DNA of 64,000 nt from Ulota crispa (Eukaryota > Streptophyta > Bryopsida > Orthotrichales > Orthotrichaceae): NCBI GenBank assembly GCA_963920765.1, contig OY987246.1:1366501-1430500 (forward strand), written 5' to 3'. The first letter of the stretch is position 1. Each line of letters starts with the position of its first letter. Of the stretch, positions 1 to 11,999 are shown piece after piece. The notes under the pieces were generated by a model. The model did no database searches. It had not been told where the DNA came from and worked only from the letters and a program-made list of their open reading frames with translations. The translations under genes were made by a program, and so were the position numbers.

Positions 1-459
1 GTGCGATACAAATCGGGAAGGTTGCTTCCCGAGTACCGACCCGCAGGGTCCCCCACTTATGTTTCATCGAAGCATTCTCACTCACACAAGAAAGTCCTGG
101 AGATGAGACGAGAGCGCGAACTGAAAGGGCAACAGCAGGGGCATCACTTAGACCAGCAATCATTTCACGGCGCAACGCCTCTACGTGAGAAAACGAACAA
201 TCAGAGAGAGCAAGGGATAAAGAGCTCGACTTTTGAACAAGTTAAATCCGAGTATCGGGGCCATGGATCAAAAGCAGCGGAGGTGCAGAAATGTTTTTCG
301 AAGCCGATAGAATTGCCTCGGGCACTGACGCTTGACATGTCGAAGTACGAGAGCAACGTTGAGTTTTCCAAGTGCTTGACAAGTACGACCTCCGTGCTTG
401 GATCCAGGTTGGAATTCGACCTGGATGACACTAGTATGAGGGACATGAGGGGACTGTAG
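1..459 (+). CDS. Partial coding region, 3' end of an unrecognised protein gene
   Basis: The frame is open from the window edge to a TAG at 457-459, so this looks like a last exon or the end of a longer frame. The 152 visible residues are rich in Ser, Arg, Lys, Glu and Gln, with a basic stretch (residues about 23-45, including [17 protein letters not shown]) and an acidic end (EFDLDDTS). No membrane segment or known catalytic motif is visible, and it looks largely disordered. Base composition is clearly richer in G+C than the flanking DNA, which supports coding. The first codon is GTG at the edge and is not a believable start. I do not recognise the family. A captured or retroelement-derived frame cannot be excluded. 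Confidence 0.42.
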   Translation: MRYKSGRLLPEYRPAGSPTYVSSKHSHSHKKVLEMRRERELKGQQQGHHLDQQSFHGATPLREKTNNQREQGIKSSTFEQVKSEYRGHGSKAAEVQKCFSKPIELPRALTLDMSKYESNVEFSKCLTSTTSVLGSRLEFDLDDTSMRDMRGL

Positions 460-2827
460 TGCCCCAGTTGAAGAGAAGCACGAAAGAGAGTTTAGTGGAG
501 TGGATGCATATATATTCTTTTGGGGAAGCTTATGAAGAGACATGTACATGGTAGATAGTATCAGAAGAGGTAAGAGGCTTAGAAGATCCAGAAGTCGATC
601 AATTGAAACCCCCCTTTCTTACTAGTGCCCCTGATTTTGCTACTAGGACGATACAGAATGGAACGGCAAGAGTGTTATGAGGTCGTTGTGAAATTGACAA
701 CGGTTTGTAGATGATGATAGATACAGGAGGCACTTCCATGTCCATGCCCTGTAGTAGCAGTAACAATTTTATTTAATCTCATGATTTTGGGTCTACACAG
801 TCGACGGAGAGAGAATTGCTTGATGTAATTTGTTGGCACATTCTTTTCTTGCATACCGATGTTGCAAGCAAGGTGGATATTCTTACAATGATATTACCAG
901 CCTGCGGATTCAACGTCAATTGGAGTTGGACGAGGCCGACAAGTCCTGAGGAGCGTCTGGTGGTTTGATTATGTGTGCACGCGCTTGACATTTCTCGTGA
1001 ACAGGGATATGGGATTGCAGCTGCGCCAGTGAGACTGCGATCAGTTTGAAGCCACTGTTGTGATTTGGACCATGGGCGACAGCACTTCACCTGGTGATGG
1101 AGGTACCGAGGGCATATTTTTCTGGGACCGGAGGGTGAGTGGGTCCCTTTCCGATACTGAGCTTTAAGTTTAGTGGACGTTCTTACACTCCTGCTCCTTT
1201 CATGTTCTGGGTCTGGGGATGGTCATGTGCGAGGAAATAAGGGACTCCCTGTGTGCAGAGGGAGGTCCCACCCAACACCCCCTCCAACACTACCACGTAC
1301 ATGCGTGCAGACTCAGCAATCTAAGGTAGCAAGCCATCGAGTAGAGTTTTGCCTTTGAATTCTTCTGACTACTGTTCTGGCATGGATCAGTACGCTGCAG
1401 CAGCCCAGTGGGGACTGGGGACAACCGAGGTGTAAGTTATAGAGGACCCGCTGTGCAAGTCTGACGTTATACACCCACATGCCCTTATTATCACGCCCTC
1501 AACTATGGTGTTTTGGTACATTCGTAGAATATCTCTCGAGGTATATATTTATATATGATTGGACAACTTCAAATTTTGCACTCGAAGCGTACCTAATGGG
1601 AGTTTTTTCTTTGACTTTCAAACAACATACCTCGCGTCAAGGGCATGGTGTTCACAGAAGAATTTCTTTGTGTGAGAGTTTTGTGTAAGTGCCACAAAGT
1701 TGTGGTAGCCTAGGTAAGAGTCCCTCACTTTTGGTAAATGCATGTTGTGTGATGCACTTTTTGCAACATCACAAGAGGTTTGAAGGATTATTTGCTTCTT
1801 GCCCAAATTTTGAACTAATTCCCATGTGTTACCTCTTTATTACAATTGGTGATGCATCCATGTTTGGCCTCTACATGTGCCTCTTCTTGTTTTTGTGATT
1901 CTTGGGGTTGACCCACAAGGACCTAAAATGTTGTTCAAGGGTTAATCACGCTTGTAAGATAATAATGTTCTATGTGTATAAAGGATGGCTTATGAACCAT
2001 TTGGCCCTAATCATAAATCCTACTCATTTTGCTCTATGTGGTTTGTAACTCTTGAGAGTTTGAAACCTTCAATATCTAGATATTCTTTATGAATCATTTT
2101 GTGTTTTTGCTAATATCTTTGTTACAAACATTATTCATCTCAATGTCATCAAATTGGTGCTCAATACAGTTGGTCTTGAAAAACTCAAAACCTACTTTGG
2201 ACAAGTGAAACATTACTTGAATGAAATGCAATCCCTTGCATTAAGGTGTTCAATGTTGAAATCATCTCAACAATTCTCTATATCTTACCTTATATCTAAC
2301 TATGCACAAAGCATATATATATTTCAAAACCATCAAGAGGAAGATTGTTCCCAAAATTATCCATTAAATCCCTTAGACATACAAAACATTATCTTGGTGA
2401 GGCTCTAAGGCGCTTAGGAGTTAGACATTGCACTGCAAGCACAACACCATATATTATTGTCTTCTACTAAATACAATGCATATGTGGTGATGCATTAAAC
2501 ATTTTTCTACAAATGATTTTACTCAAACAATATGCCCATAATTCATGTAGTAAACATATCGTTTTTGTAGAAATCATCTAAATACAAAACTTTGTACACA
2601 TTCTAATCAAATGGTATGCTGCCGCATACAATATGAATACAGTGCACACCAAGTTGTATTCAATGAACAACAATAGCATCCAAGTACTATTAAAGTCTCA
2701 ATTATTCTTGAAGAAACCTCCCATTTCACTACAAAACAATCTAGGTAGTGATATTGTACTGGCCATTCCAATTTAGAAACCCATTTAGTAAAGGGTGTGA
2801 TTTGTATGTTGTATACTTGTATATTTG
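460..2827. other. No gene recognised; 3' flank of the first frame and AT-rich DNA
   Basis: Bases 460-1450 remain moderately G+C-rich and could hold 3' UTR or remnants of the gene ending at 459. All frames are short and none shows a recognisable domain. From about 1700 the DNA becomes AT-rich and non-coding. No terminal inverted repeats were found here. Confidence 0.5.
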
Positions 2828-4050
2828 TATGGCTCCTATAGAGAGGGGCTTGGTTTACTACTTATACGTGTTTGTGGGGCCAAGGTGGAAAACCTTAGTT
2901 TTTTCACCATGCACTAAAAGTAAAAGTTTAGAAATTTACCCATTGGATTTAGGAAATTCTAATTCATATTTTGGTTCAAAGACCTATAATTGCAAAAAGA
3001 GATAAATTTGAACAACGACAAAATAAGGGCACATTTTCTCTTTAGATTAGTGTTTGTAGAAAAAGTTGAACTTTTCCACCATGGCCCCACAAGCAGATTA
3101 GTGTGGCATACCAAGGGCTTGGTTTAGTGCACATGATTCAATGCGGGGCTAGGGTGGAGCTGCTATGATTTTTCACTCTCCAAATAATGGATGAGTTCAA
3201 ATGTTTACCATCAAAAGATTTAATTGTGACTTTTTGAATTCACATTTGGATTCCGAGACCGTGATTGAGTTTTAACCCCTCACCGCCCAAAGGGGCCCAA
3301 ATTGGGCTTCTCTGAATTTTATTCAAGGATGGTCAGCCTTTCTTCAAGATTTTTTTTAGTGATTATTATTATTTTTAAACTCTTATTGAAGTCTAGTTTT
3401 AGCATGAGTTTGATTTTGAAATTGAATTAGAGTCAGTTGTCTATTCAAGATTTTGTGTAAGGGTGTCTATTGCAAATCTTCACTTTCTAGTGTTGAAGGC
3501 TCTTGGAAATGAGCTTCAAGTACACTAGAACTTGGAGAAACAGTCACATTAAAAATTCAATTTAAAAAAGTTGTAGAATAGATTTTGAGAAGCCGTAAGT
3601 TGATTGGGGTTAAGTATGTTATATTTTACATACTCATATTTTTTTGGTACCCTCAATTTTAGGTTTGAGATGCAAAAAGAGGATTGAAAGGCTTAAAATC
3701 ACTTTTGCAGTTTTAACACCTTCATGATCAAACATTATAATCTTTCAATCCATAAATGATATTGTTGTGATTTTTTTCCTACGTGATCTATAACATGTCT
3801 ACTTTGAATTTGTACATTTGCGCTTCATAAAATTTGATAAGATTGATCAAAATACCGGCATTTTTTTCACTTTCAAGCAATTTCTAAGATACTCCAAACT
3901 ACCATGGGCGGCAAGGGGTTAAATCTTGGAGGAGGATACCGCAAATAACACCCAAAAAATAATATACTATTACTATTTTACTCTTAATCGCATAAAAATT
4001 TGAGATTTTCCACCATAGGCCCACATCAACATATGTGCAGTAAACTAAGC
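2828..4050. repeat. Degenerate inverted-repeat (foldback) structure
   Basis: The left arm at about 2828-2905 (AGGGGCTTGGTTTACTAC, then GGGGCCAAGGTGGAAAA) matches the reverse complement of about 3990-4050 (TTTTCCACCATAGGCCC and CAGTAAACTAAGCCT). A similar block recurs at 3078-3165. The arms are diverged and the ends cannot be fixed. The piggyBac-like element at 3272-3922 lies inside, so this is an older repeat that was later invaded. Confidence 0.4.
3272..3922. mobile_element. piggyBac-like MITE, CCGCCCA subtype
   Basis: The element is bounded by TTAA at 3272-3275 and 3919-3922. The left end reads TTAACCCCTCACCGCCCA and the right end, reverse complemented, TTAACCCCTTGCCGCCCA. TTAA duplication with a CCC start is characteristic of the piggyBac superfamily. 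No transposase frame is present, so it is non-autonomous. Confidence 0.72.
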
Positions 4051-4051
4051 C

Positions 4052-4380
4052 TAAGATAAGAGGCTCTAATTTGGAGCAGGTTCTACAATTGAGCACCTCC
4101 TCAAATGTACTCATTTTTGTATATGTTGTTTTTCATAACCCTTCAACAATGTACATACAATGTACATTTGAGAAAGTGCTCCATTTTAGAATCCTATGAC
4201 CTTTCCACTTCAAAATTTCATAACTAATTCGACAAAATTCCAAAAAATTTGAAGCAATTTGGGTTAGATGCCAATTCTTCTTGTCTTTCAAGAAAAATTT
4301 ACTGAAAATTTCAAGAAGTTTCACCTACCCAAAATTCAGTTTCAGCCCTTAGATGCTCTATTTATGAGCCTCCTACCTTA
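4052..4380. mobile_element. TAAGGTAG-type MITE, 329 bp
   Basis: The ends are TAAGATAAGAGGCTC on the left and GAGCCTCCTACCTTA on the right. The interior (CCTATGACCTTTCCACTTC, AATTCTTCTTGTCTTTCAAG, TTTCAGCCCTTAGATG) matches copies at 42174-42494, 54665-54994 and 59228-59539. A TA duplication is consistent with both ends, as in Tc1/mariner-type MITEs. The left terminus is more decayed than the right. Confidence 0.6.
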
Positions 4381-5660
4381 TATCAAGCCGTAGTGTGAAA
4401 AGGAGAAAGTGACCATCATGGGGATGAAATTTCTGAAGAAATCTCACTTGCCTGGATTAAATTTTAATGTTTTTAAAACATTTTATATTTTATCAGAAAG
4501 ATTCCGTGGCTATAGCAGAAGGAAAAGCAGCAGCTGTGATTTCTTATAGGGATCCAGCTGGAGGAAGCAGGAATAGGGGATGCCAAAATTACTTTTTATG
4601 TGAGAAAGCAGCTGCTGTGGCAGAGCTTGGCTGCTTCTCAGTTATCGTGTCCAAAATTTCGTTAAAAAATGAGCAGATTTTTTTGTTTTTATTTTAGGAT
4701 TTTGTTTCCTTCTGTCACTTCTTTTGGTGAGGCCGAATTCTGGGTAAACTTAGACCCCTGGAAGGCTGTTCATTCCTGGGCCTGCTCACTTGCATTGCGC
4801 CAATAATGGCAATGAGGCAGAATTCTTGGCTTGCTGGCTTTCAAGTGGAGCTGCAAACGAGAACTTGCTCCCCTCTCCCCTCCCCCACTCAGTGGAAGGG
4901 AAATAATGAGAGAGGCTGCCAGTTGGCAGCTTTTTATCGATTGGGGGAGTAAATGGAATTCTACGTCCAATCTATAGGGGTGGCAATGTGTAGCCACTTC
5001 GTAACATCGAGCTCAGGGTCCGGGAAATATTTGAGATTTTTTCGGTTGATATCCTTCAATTCCCGTATTGAACCGATTAATCAAGGAACTGTTTTGGTTA
5101 TTTTCTCTATTTCATACTATAAATTAAAAAGGTATAGATATTAAGTCAGTTTTTAGCCAAAGATTATAAATTGCAAACGGTTTTTTCTCATTTCAATCGG
5201 CTAGCTTTGAACTAGCGGTCGGTTCTTCCCGGACCTTGGTTGAGCTTTTCCAAACCCAGTTTTGCGCACGACGATTCTCAGCTATGAGATGAGCTTTGTG
5301 ATCCTGCGCCGTCGAAATTGATAGAGAACATTTGATGGGAATACCCAGGCTCAGTCTGGTTTAGAGTTTTAGACCGGCTCAAGAACTCTAGCACTCCTGT
5401 TTCGGCCTAGTTCGGGATCTATAGGCCCTACGTTCTAGGCCCACGGGCAAGGGCTCCGCTGCTTGGGCACAATAAAAAATGATTCAACAACCAGAGCAAG
5501 TGGTCTTCTAGATTTCTAAACCCCTCTTCAACCAAACTCATGTAGTGCTGTGAGGGTCATGCTAAATCCCAAAGTTTACTATGAGGGGAGCAGTGCCCCT
5601 CATGAGGGGCAATATTAATATTGATACTAAACAAATAACCCTTATAAGTAATAACAGTAA
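4381..5660. other. No gene or element recognised
   Basis: Mixed-composition DNA. The segment 4500-4640 holds repeated GCAGCAGCTG-like words, and a GC-richer stretch runs from about 5180 to 5470. No frame has recognisable protein features, and no inverted termini were found. Confidence 0.4.
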
Positions 5661-5669
5661 TAATAATAA

Positions 5670-6164
5670 GGGGAAATTACAAATAGGGGCACAAAAATGA
5701 AAAATATTACAGATAGGGGCGTAGTTTCAAAATAATTACAAATAGGGGCACAAAAATGAAAAATATTACAGATAGGGGCGTAGTTTCAAAATAATTACAA
5801 ATAGGGGCTCAATTTCAAAATAGTTTGTAAATTTTTGTAATATTTTTTTGCTTTGGACATTGGTTGATTTAGATATATCACATCAATTATTAGCTAACTT
5901 CCAAAAAACTTAAAGGCCTCTCCAAATTAAGCCTAAATAAAGAAATTATAGTAAAGAGGATGGCAATTTTTAGAAAGGCCTTTGAATTTTTGAAAGTTAC
6001 CTAAAATTTCATATGATGTGTCTAAATCAACCAATGTCCAAAGCAAAAAAAAATCCAAAAATTTACAAGTTATTTTGAAATTGCGCCCCTATTTGTAATT
6101 ATTTTGAAACTATACCCCTATATGTAATATTTTTCATTTTCATGCCCCTATTTGTAATTTCCCC
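5670..6164. mobile_element. Foldback (Mutator-like) element with GGGGAAATTAC ends
   Basis: The left end GGGGAAATTACAAATAGGGG is mirrored by CCCCTATTTGTAATTTCCCC at the right. A 9-bp TAATAATAA flanks both sides (5661-5669 and 6165-6173), which fits the 9-bp duplications of Mutator-like elements, though the word is low complexity. The left arm contains a 59-bp unit repeated in tandem (AAATAGGGGC at 5681, 5740 and 5799); the right arm does not. The interior (GATATATCACATCAATTATT, CTAACTTCCAAAAAACTT, AGGCCTCTCCAAATTAAG) is shared with the palindromic element at 45844-46642. Confidence 0.68.
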
Positions 6165-6241
6165 TAATAATAATGATATCATGTAGGAAGAAAATAGGGG
6201 TTAGCTTGAAAAAGTTTGAAAATGCAAATCATGTGACGAAC

Positions 6242-6490
6242 TTAACCCTTGAGAGCCCCAAGATCTCAAAATAGGGCTCTTAGAAATAAAAATGTTCTTA
6301 TTTAACTTGTTATAATCTTTCTATTCGTACGGTTAAACTATTTGTCCTTTTCCTTATACTTTGGAGCTTGTCTCACCCACCATTCAATACGGTTAGATTT
6401 TGTGAATCTTCTTTGTGATGACAATTTGATTGGATTGAATGTGAATGGGTCTAGCTTTTGATGAATATGCGTTGGGTGCTCAGGGGTTAA
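6242..6490. mobile_element. piggyBac-like MITE, GAGCGCCC subtype, 249 bp
   Basis: TTAA at 6242-6245 and 6487-6490. The ends are TTAACCCTTGAGAGCCCCA and, reverse complemented, TTAACCCCTGAGCACCCAA. The termini resemble those at 30638-31435 and 46695-47466. Too short to encode a protein. Confidence 0.62.
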
Positions 6491-6857
6491 ATGTAAATGA
6501 TTGCCAAGCTTTTAAACATTTAGGCGCCCCAATCGAGGTGACCAGACCCTCTTGCATGAGGGCCGAACGGTCGGTACTCAATACTCGGTACTTGGAGTAG
6601 CTCCACCGACACTCCTCTGCCAGCTGTCGCCCTGGCCTCCAGGAAGGAATTCCTTCCCCGGTTCGAAATACAGCTTGTTCCTGCCTTCGAGGAGCTCTTA
6701 GATTCTTTTTTTCCTTTTCTTTCCCTGTTTTTTTTTCATGAGATTCGTCCGGTAACTTTTCTCCTTTCTCTCTTAGGAATGCACCGACTTTTCCTAAATG
6801 CTCACCAGTTTCACTCCAAAATCTTCCGGTCATTTTCACCCAAATTTGATTGGACAC
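6480..6857 (-). CDS. Doubtful 125-codon frame in a GC-richer island
   Basis: The stretch 6510-6680 is much richer in G+C than its surroundings, and the minus-strand frame spans it. The predicted product is basic and hydrophilic, with a Lys/Glu-rich middle (KKTGKEKEKKN) and no recognisable domain. The frame ends inside the right terminus of the 6242-6490 element, which argues against a conserved gene. It may be part of an exon, a captured fragment or chance. I do not recognise it. Confidence 0.15.
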   Translation of the reverse strand: MSNQIWVKMTGRFWSETGEHLGKVGAFLREKGEKLPDESHEKKTGKEKEKKNLRAPRRQEQAVFRTGEGIPSWRPGRQLAEECRWSYSKYRVLSTDRSALMQEGLVTSIGAPKCLKAWQSFTFNP

Positions 6858-6860
6858 TGG

Positions 6861-7842
6861 GTTGCCTTCAAATTAAAATTTGCATACAGGTGGAATCAAT
6901 GTTCGGGGAAAACTAGCGATTAGTGTATTGTCAATGGATAAATGCATAAAAAATTGGTTGAGCTTTAAAAACTTACAAGAAAAAAACATTGTTGAAAGAG
7001 ACGTCTAATTATAGATGGGGACACAAAGATCCATTCCCTACTCAAACTACTCCTAGGTAATCGATATTTAATTAAATCTGAAATTTAAATTTTCATATCT
7101 TAAAATTTCTAAGAATAGATTGAGAACATATTGAATATTGATTGATGGTAGACTTGTGGTGATTTTAAAAACATTTTAATCAAATTTTGATGTTTTTTGT
7201 AAATGTTTTCTTATCGATATTCTTAATTTTATTCATTTCAAAAGTTAGTGCCATGTGTCCCTCTTTCTATCTACAAGAAGCTTGCTTGAGTTGAAGCAAT
7301 TTCAAACTCTAAAAGGTGATTAAAGGCTAAAAAAATTGTTGGTGGAGCACGAAAAGTTGATGAATATAGTGTATTTGATAGTAATTTTTTTTACTTGGCA
7401 TAGGTTAACAGCATTGAGTTGGGAGGGTCTACTCTTCAAATTTTAATGCTTATTGTCCTCTTTTATAGGCTTTTAAAACATGTGATTGGTTTTAGATTTG
7501 GTGAAGAATTTATTACATGGGAGGGGTTTGAATGAGGAATGAATCTTTTTATCCATATCTCTACAATATATTTAAGGGGAACATATCCAGAGTAGGCAAG
7601 CTAAAAACCAGTTGAACATGGAAAATGAAGGATAGTAGCTAGCAAAGCCCAAACATCTTCTACAATCTTCTACAATACTAGTTGAAATCCTATGATGTAA
7701 AAAAATAGTTGATTTGAAACAAAATGCATTAATTTTTTATACATTGTTAGCAAGAATTGAACATGACATAGCCTTTTAATATATGAAGGTTAAGGATCTT
7801 TCCCAACTCATCAAAGTAGTCTGAGACTGGTCATAAAAAAAA
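6861..7842. other. AT-rich, nothing recognised
   Basis: Long runs of A and T with no sizeable frames and no inverted termini that I could find. Confidence 0.4.
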
Positions 7843-8117
7843 GGGAAAGTTTCATGGATACTCCGGAAGTTTGCAATATTTAATGGATACCCCTCCTTTT
7901 CTAGAAATTTCACAAATATCTTTGGACTAAAATTTTCAGGGTTTGTTTTGTTGTGCATGTCACTTCTTTCTCCTTTTATGTCTACACTACTCTCTTTCTT
8001 GTTATGCATGCACACAGAGAAAAAAGGAAAATGACATGCACAATAAAAAAACGCCTTGAAAAAATAGGGTATCCATGAAAATATGGCAAACTCCACGGAT
8101 ATTCATAAAATTTTCCC
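7843..8117. mobile_element. Foldback MITE with GGGAAA ends, 275 bp
   Basis: The left end GGGAAAGTTTCATGGATACT is matched, reverse complemented, by GGGAAAATTTTATGAATATC at the right. The match continues through GTTTGCAATATTTAATGGAT on the left against GTTTGCCATATTTTCATGGA on the right. T followed by seven or eight A flanks both sides (7834-7842; 8118-8125), a plausible but low-complexity target duplication. Confidence 0.62.
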
Positions 8118-8126
8118 TAAAAAAAG

Positions 8127-9976
8127 AGTTGTGAACATCGAATGAATACATATGAGGATTTAAGATTTGTCCCTGTCACCTTTGTCAAGTGATTAAGGTC
8201 TTATAGGATACTACTCCAAATTTGTGATTTTTTCTATACAAGTGGCTAGAAGACAAGTTAAGGAACAGTATAAAACCTATATAGATGTCTAATCTTGACC
8301 CATTTAACATTTGTGCTTGTTTCAATTTCAAATTGATGATGCCATTGCATTTTGCGTCAAAATTAGGCAATTGTCAATGAAGGACTTTTATTGAGAAGAG
8401 AGCATTTGGTGTTTGAAAAGACAAAAATAAAGTGACATTTTCTGTAAAAACATCGTAAGTAATATTGTCAATTTCTTTTTATCAACTTTTCAGAAACCCA
8501 AAGTATATTTATTTATCATTCTAAAGCATAAAAATGCCACATGTCTAGATAGGGTGATGCTTCTTGGTAGAAATGAATCTCATAAAAATTGTCCTCTTTC
8601 ATAAAACTTCTCATTAGGAAATCAATTATTGTTATGTGTGATAGATGCATGATTCAAGTAACACCAAATGGATTCTTGGTGTTTTGAGAGTCAATCAAAT
8701 GGTGAAGACCAAGACTTAGTGCTTATTCACTTATAGGTATATTCTACAACTCAAGCAAGTAATTAGTAAAATTTAGACAAATGAAGTATATTTGTAAGTT
8801 TTCATGAGTATTTGGACATTTTCTTAAGTTGTGCTATATTGTGTGAAGCCAATAAACTTAGTATATGCATTCACTTGGGTTTGAATCCTACATGTTTAAC
8901 ATATATGTCAAGAAAATGAAACCCAAATCAACACTATTTTGTTAATTTGGATGTCTTGATTTGGATTTTAAACAAAGTCATGTTGATTAAGACGTGTTTG
9001 TGTTTATTAGGACTAATTGATCTAGGCTTCTTTCTTATTGATGATGCAATCTAAAAAGAAAAAAACCTTACTACTAGGTGTCTCTAAAATTGTTTAAATT
9101 GAATTTTTTGTTCAACAAAAGTGTGACTTCCACTTACTTAGTATGATTAGTGGCTTGTTTTTTTATTAAATATTATTTTGTTTTGTTCAAACCATTTTTA
9201 AGTTTTGATAAAACCATTTTTTTGTTTAAGAAGATGGAGACCACAAAACAATACACATACACCAACGCTCTCCTTCTGTATGAGCATCCATAATCTCCAA
9301 TTATTGAAATTATACAATTATGACTCAAATTTAGATGAAGGGGTAGAAAAAAAGGCCCACAAAAGTGGAAATATACAATTTTGGTTCCAAATTAAAGAGG
9401 TATTTGTTGACAAGATTTTTTTTAGTAATGCGCCAATAATGAATTGGAGAATCGTCCATCATAAATTAAGCACAACATTTATTTTGAATGAGCCTATTAT
9501 AAGCACCCAAAAATTGTAATTTCACACACCAACACATGCTCAATGCCTCTTTTTCTTACAACAATTTACCATGCCTTCTTTTGCCATTTATCCTGCTTTC
9601 TTTTGTCACTCATGGTCATATTTTAGATGTTTATTTTTTAAGTGGTGTCAGTAATGAATGTATGTACTTTAAGCTCTTGTTGTCTTACTAAACAATTGCT
9701 TTGTACATGTTACATACAATCTTTTTAAAAAGGCAAACAATAATTACTACTTGATTTGATGTGTATTAAAAACCCAAAATTGCAAACATCAATGAATCAT
9801 GCAAATCAAGTGCAAGTCCCAATCCTTCCAAAGCTGCTTAGCAATTGATGAGACAAAATTTGCTTGTGCAAGTAGAGTTCATTACTCCACTACGGGTTCA
9901 ACAATGTGTGGTGAAACTTTCAAAAATAGGGTATGAAATTGGGGAGCGATTGGGAACGGGTGTGTCTACCTTATAA
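8127..9976. other. AT-rich, nothing recognised
   Basis: No gene, terminal repeat or tandem array was seen. Frames are short and compositionally like the non-coding background. Confidence 0.4.
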
Positions 9977-10438
9977 GAGCATCTCCACCAATTGCCTCTA
10001 GTTGCGCAAGTAGCGAGTCAAATTGGTATTGTTCACAAAATGAATTCCCATCGGTGGCTCCACACTGCCAAATCTGAGAGCACGCTCGCCAAACAAGAGC
10101 CCGAGGACGGTGACCTCCCGGAGCTCAGTTCATTTTCAGCAAGCTGGTTTTGAGCTCAATGTCTGGTGGAAATACTAATCTCAGCGCTTGTCGGAGGATC
10201 TGCGAAGGACCCGGAGAGTCTGCCAGGAAAAGCTGGAACCCGCATGCTAACGTGGCAGAGGGTAGTAGGCCACAAAAAACAAATTACTCCCGCCATGTTT
10301 GAATGTAGCCTGCACTAGTGGAGATTGCTGCGATTGCCCACGCAGAACAGCCTCGAAGGGCCCGCTGAATTTGTTTCCACGAGCCTGCCTTTGGAGCCAC
10401 CGGTGGAGCCACCAGTGGAGCCATCGGTGGAGATGCTC
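9977..10438. mobile_element. PIF/Harbinger-type (Tourist-like) MITE, 462 bp
   Basis: The terminal inverted repeat is GAGCATCTCCACC on the left and GGTGGAGATGCTC on the right. A 3-bp TAA duplication lies at 9974-9976 and 10439-10441. These termini and the TAA/TTA target are typical of Tourist-like MITEs in plants. The right terminal region holds repeated GGTGGAGCCACC-like words (10390-10430). The body is unusually G+C-rich for the window. No transposase. Confidence 0.85.
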
Positions 10439-10825
10439 TAAGTAGTTGCGTAGTGAGCCTCTTCACTCAAGCCTGCCAATTCAATCCACTTTCCACACAA
10501 ACCTACGGGAAGCGTTGACTCATTATTATGATGATCCACACCCACACTAAAATAATTGATTCAATTGGATGGATGGTCCGTGTCAAAGTGGTGCATTCTT
10601 CTGATTGGGGACGAGCTTACTGTAACTTAGTGCAGCAATCCTCTAAATTGCCAACTGGCGCCAAGCATATTTTTTCTCCAGCATGAGTGGGAGGTCACCC
10701 AAGGCAAAGCCCAAGAATTGATCGTATTTCCATTATTGAGCAAAAGAGAGGCGCAGGAGAGCCAGGAGCCCAGGACTCCCAGGAGCACCTCATGGGGCGG
10801 GGCCAGCGCTAAGCAAGGCATCTCC

Positions 10826-11784
10826 TTAACCCGTAAAGGACCAACTGTTCCCTCCGGAGATAAATGAATTTCGGGCATGTACCTACAGCTAATTTATTTT
10901 TTGTGATCTTTTGAAACTTTTATTGAAGGTGTGAAATGCAAAGACCTACGTGGGTATTTAATTATTTCTTCATTCCAACATTTATTGAAGAAGTTATGCA
11001 TGAATTTCTGAAAAAGAGCAAGGGCATGCAGCCAAAAAAAATTTCAAAATTGCAATTTTTAAAAATTAAAATCTGAAATTAGTTCTTTACATTTATACAA
11101 ATGTGGGAATCTTTAAATCATTCAGTTTTGATTAATGAGATGAAAGTTATGAGAAGTTTTAGTTTGCAGGTAGGTATGGGACTCCCAAACCTCCATTCTT
11201 TTTGCCTCTTGTAAAAAAATTGCTTTCCTTTTTTGAGCTCTTTGGGAATTATTTTTTTGACTTTTTTTTTTCTAGGTTGTAGTAGGCTAAGATTCCTTGG
11301 TTTCCTCCATTTGGATCAAAGTAATTCAGATTTTTGAATTTTACATAAATTCTCCAATCTTGCCTAGTGTATATGCAAATTTCATGGCCTTACGGCGTTG
11401 CAGGATTTTACAAAGTATTATCTACACCTCCAATTTCACTTGAAAATTCTCCCACACATACCTAACTTGGTCTTCTACATGGAAAAAATAAACCTCAACT
11501 TTGCGTAGAGCAATTTTTTTGATATAAGAGCCGTCAAAGGCTTTTGAAATTATTGGGCAACACGGAAAAAAACTTTCTTTTCCACTTCAAATGTCACTAT
11601 GTCACTCCTCTACTTCTAAAATGAGCTGAAATTTTTCCCACAAGTACCTCCCATAGTATAGGGCAAGATCTTACGGTTGGATTTTCAAAAAAGAACTTTT
11701 TTCCTTCCTTTTTACTCATTCCCCCAACAGTGGCAATTTTCAATGATTTTCACAAAAAGAAGGGCTTGGACCTTTAGGGGTTAA
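10826..11784. mobile_element. piggyBac-like element, 959 bp
   Basis: TTAA at 10826-10829 and 11781-11784. The left end is TTAACCCGTAAAGGACCAA and the right end, reverse complemented, TTAACCCCTAAAGGTCCAA. It is closely related along its length to 49967-50917 (shared ACCTCCAATTTCA region, AGGAGCCGTCAAAGGCTTTT-type words, and CCTAACTTGGTCTTCTACAT). It contains the conserved internal core TTTTGATTAATGAGATGAAA at about 11126-11145. No coding capacity. Confidence 0.85.
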
Positions 11785-11815
11785 AATGCTTGGATGAATG
11801 TTTCAGGAAAGAAAG

Positions 11816-11841
11816 AAATATATATATATATATATATATAT
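11816..11841. repeat. (TA)n microsatellite
   Basis: About 12 uninterrupted TA units, directly downstream of a piggyBac-like copy. Confidence 0.95.
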
Positions 11842-11999
11842 TGGTATGTCCCATTTCTGGGCACCTATCCGATCTTTTATGTATTCTAAAAATTAAAAAA
11901 GTTAGAACTATATTGAGTTATTTCATAACTTAGGTCTAGACAAATGAATTCTTATCTGGAATGCAAGGTTCTAACTTATGTTTGTGATTTTTCTATCCT

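Noticed and set aside
6640..6680. GGTTCGAAAT as a tRNA or SINE B box
   Set aside because: No matching A box or cloverleaf could be drawn around it.
9205..9519. 104-codon plus-strand frame
   Set aside because: AT-rich composition like the flanks, no recognisable motif, and no conserved context.
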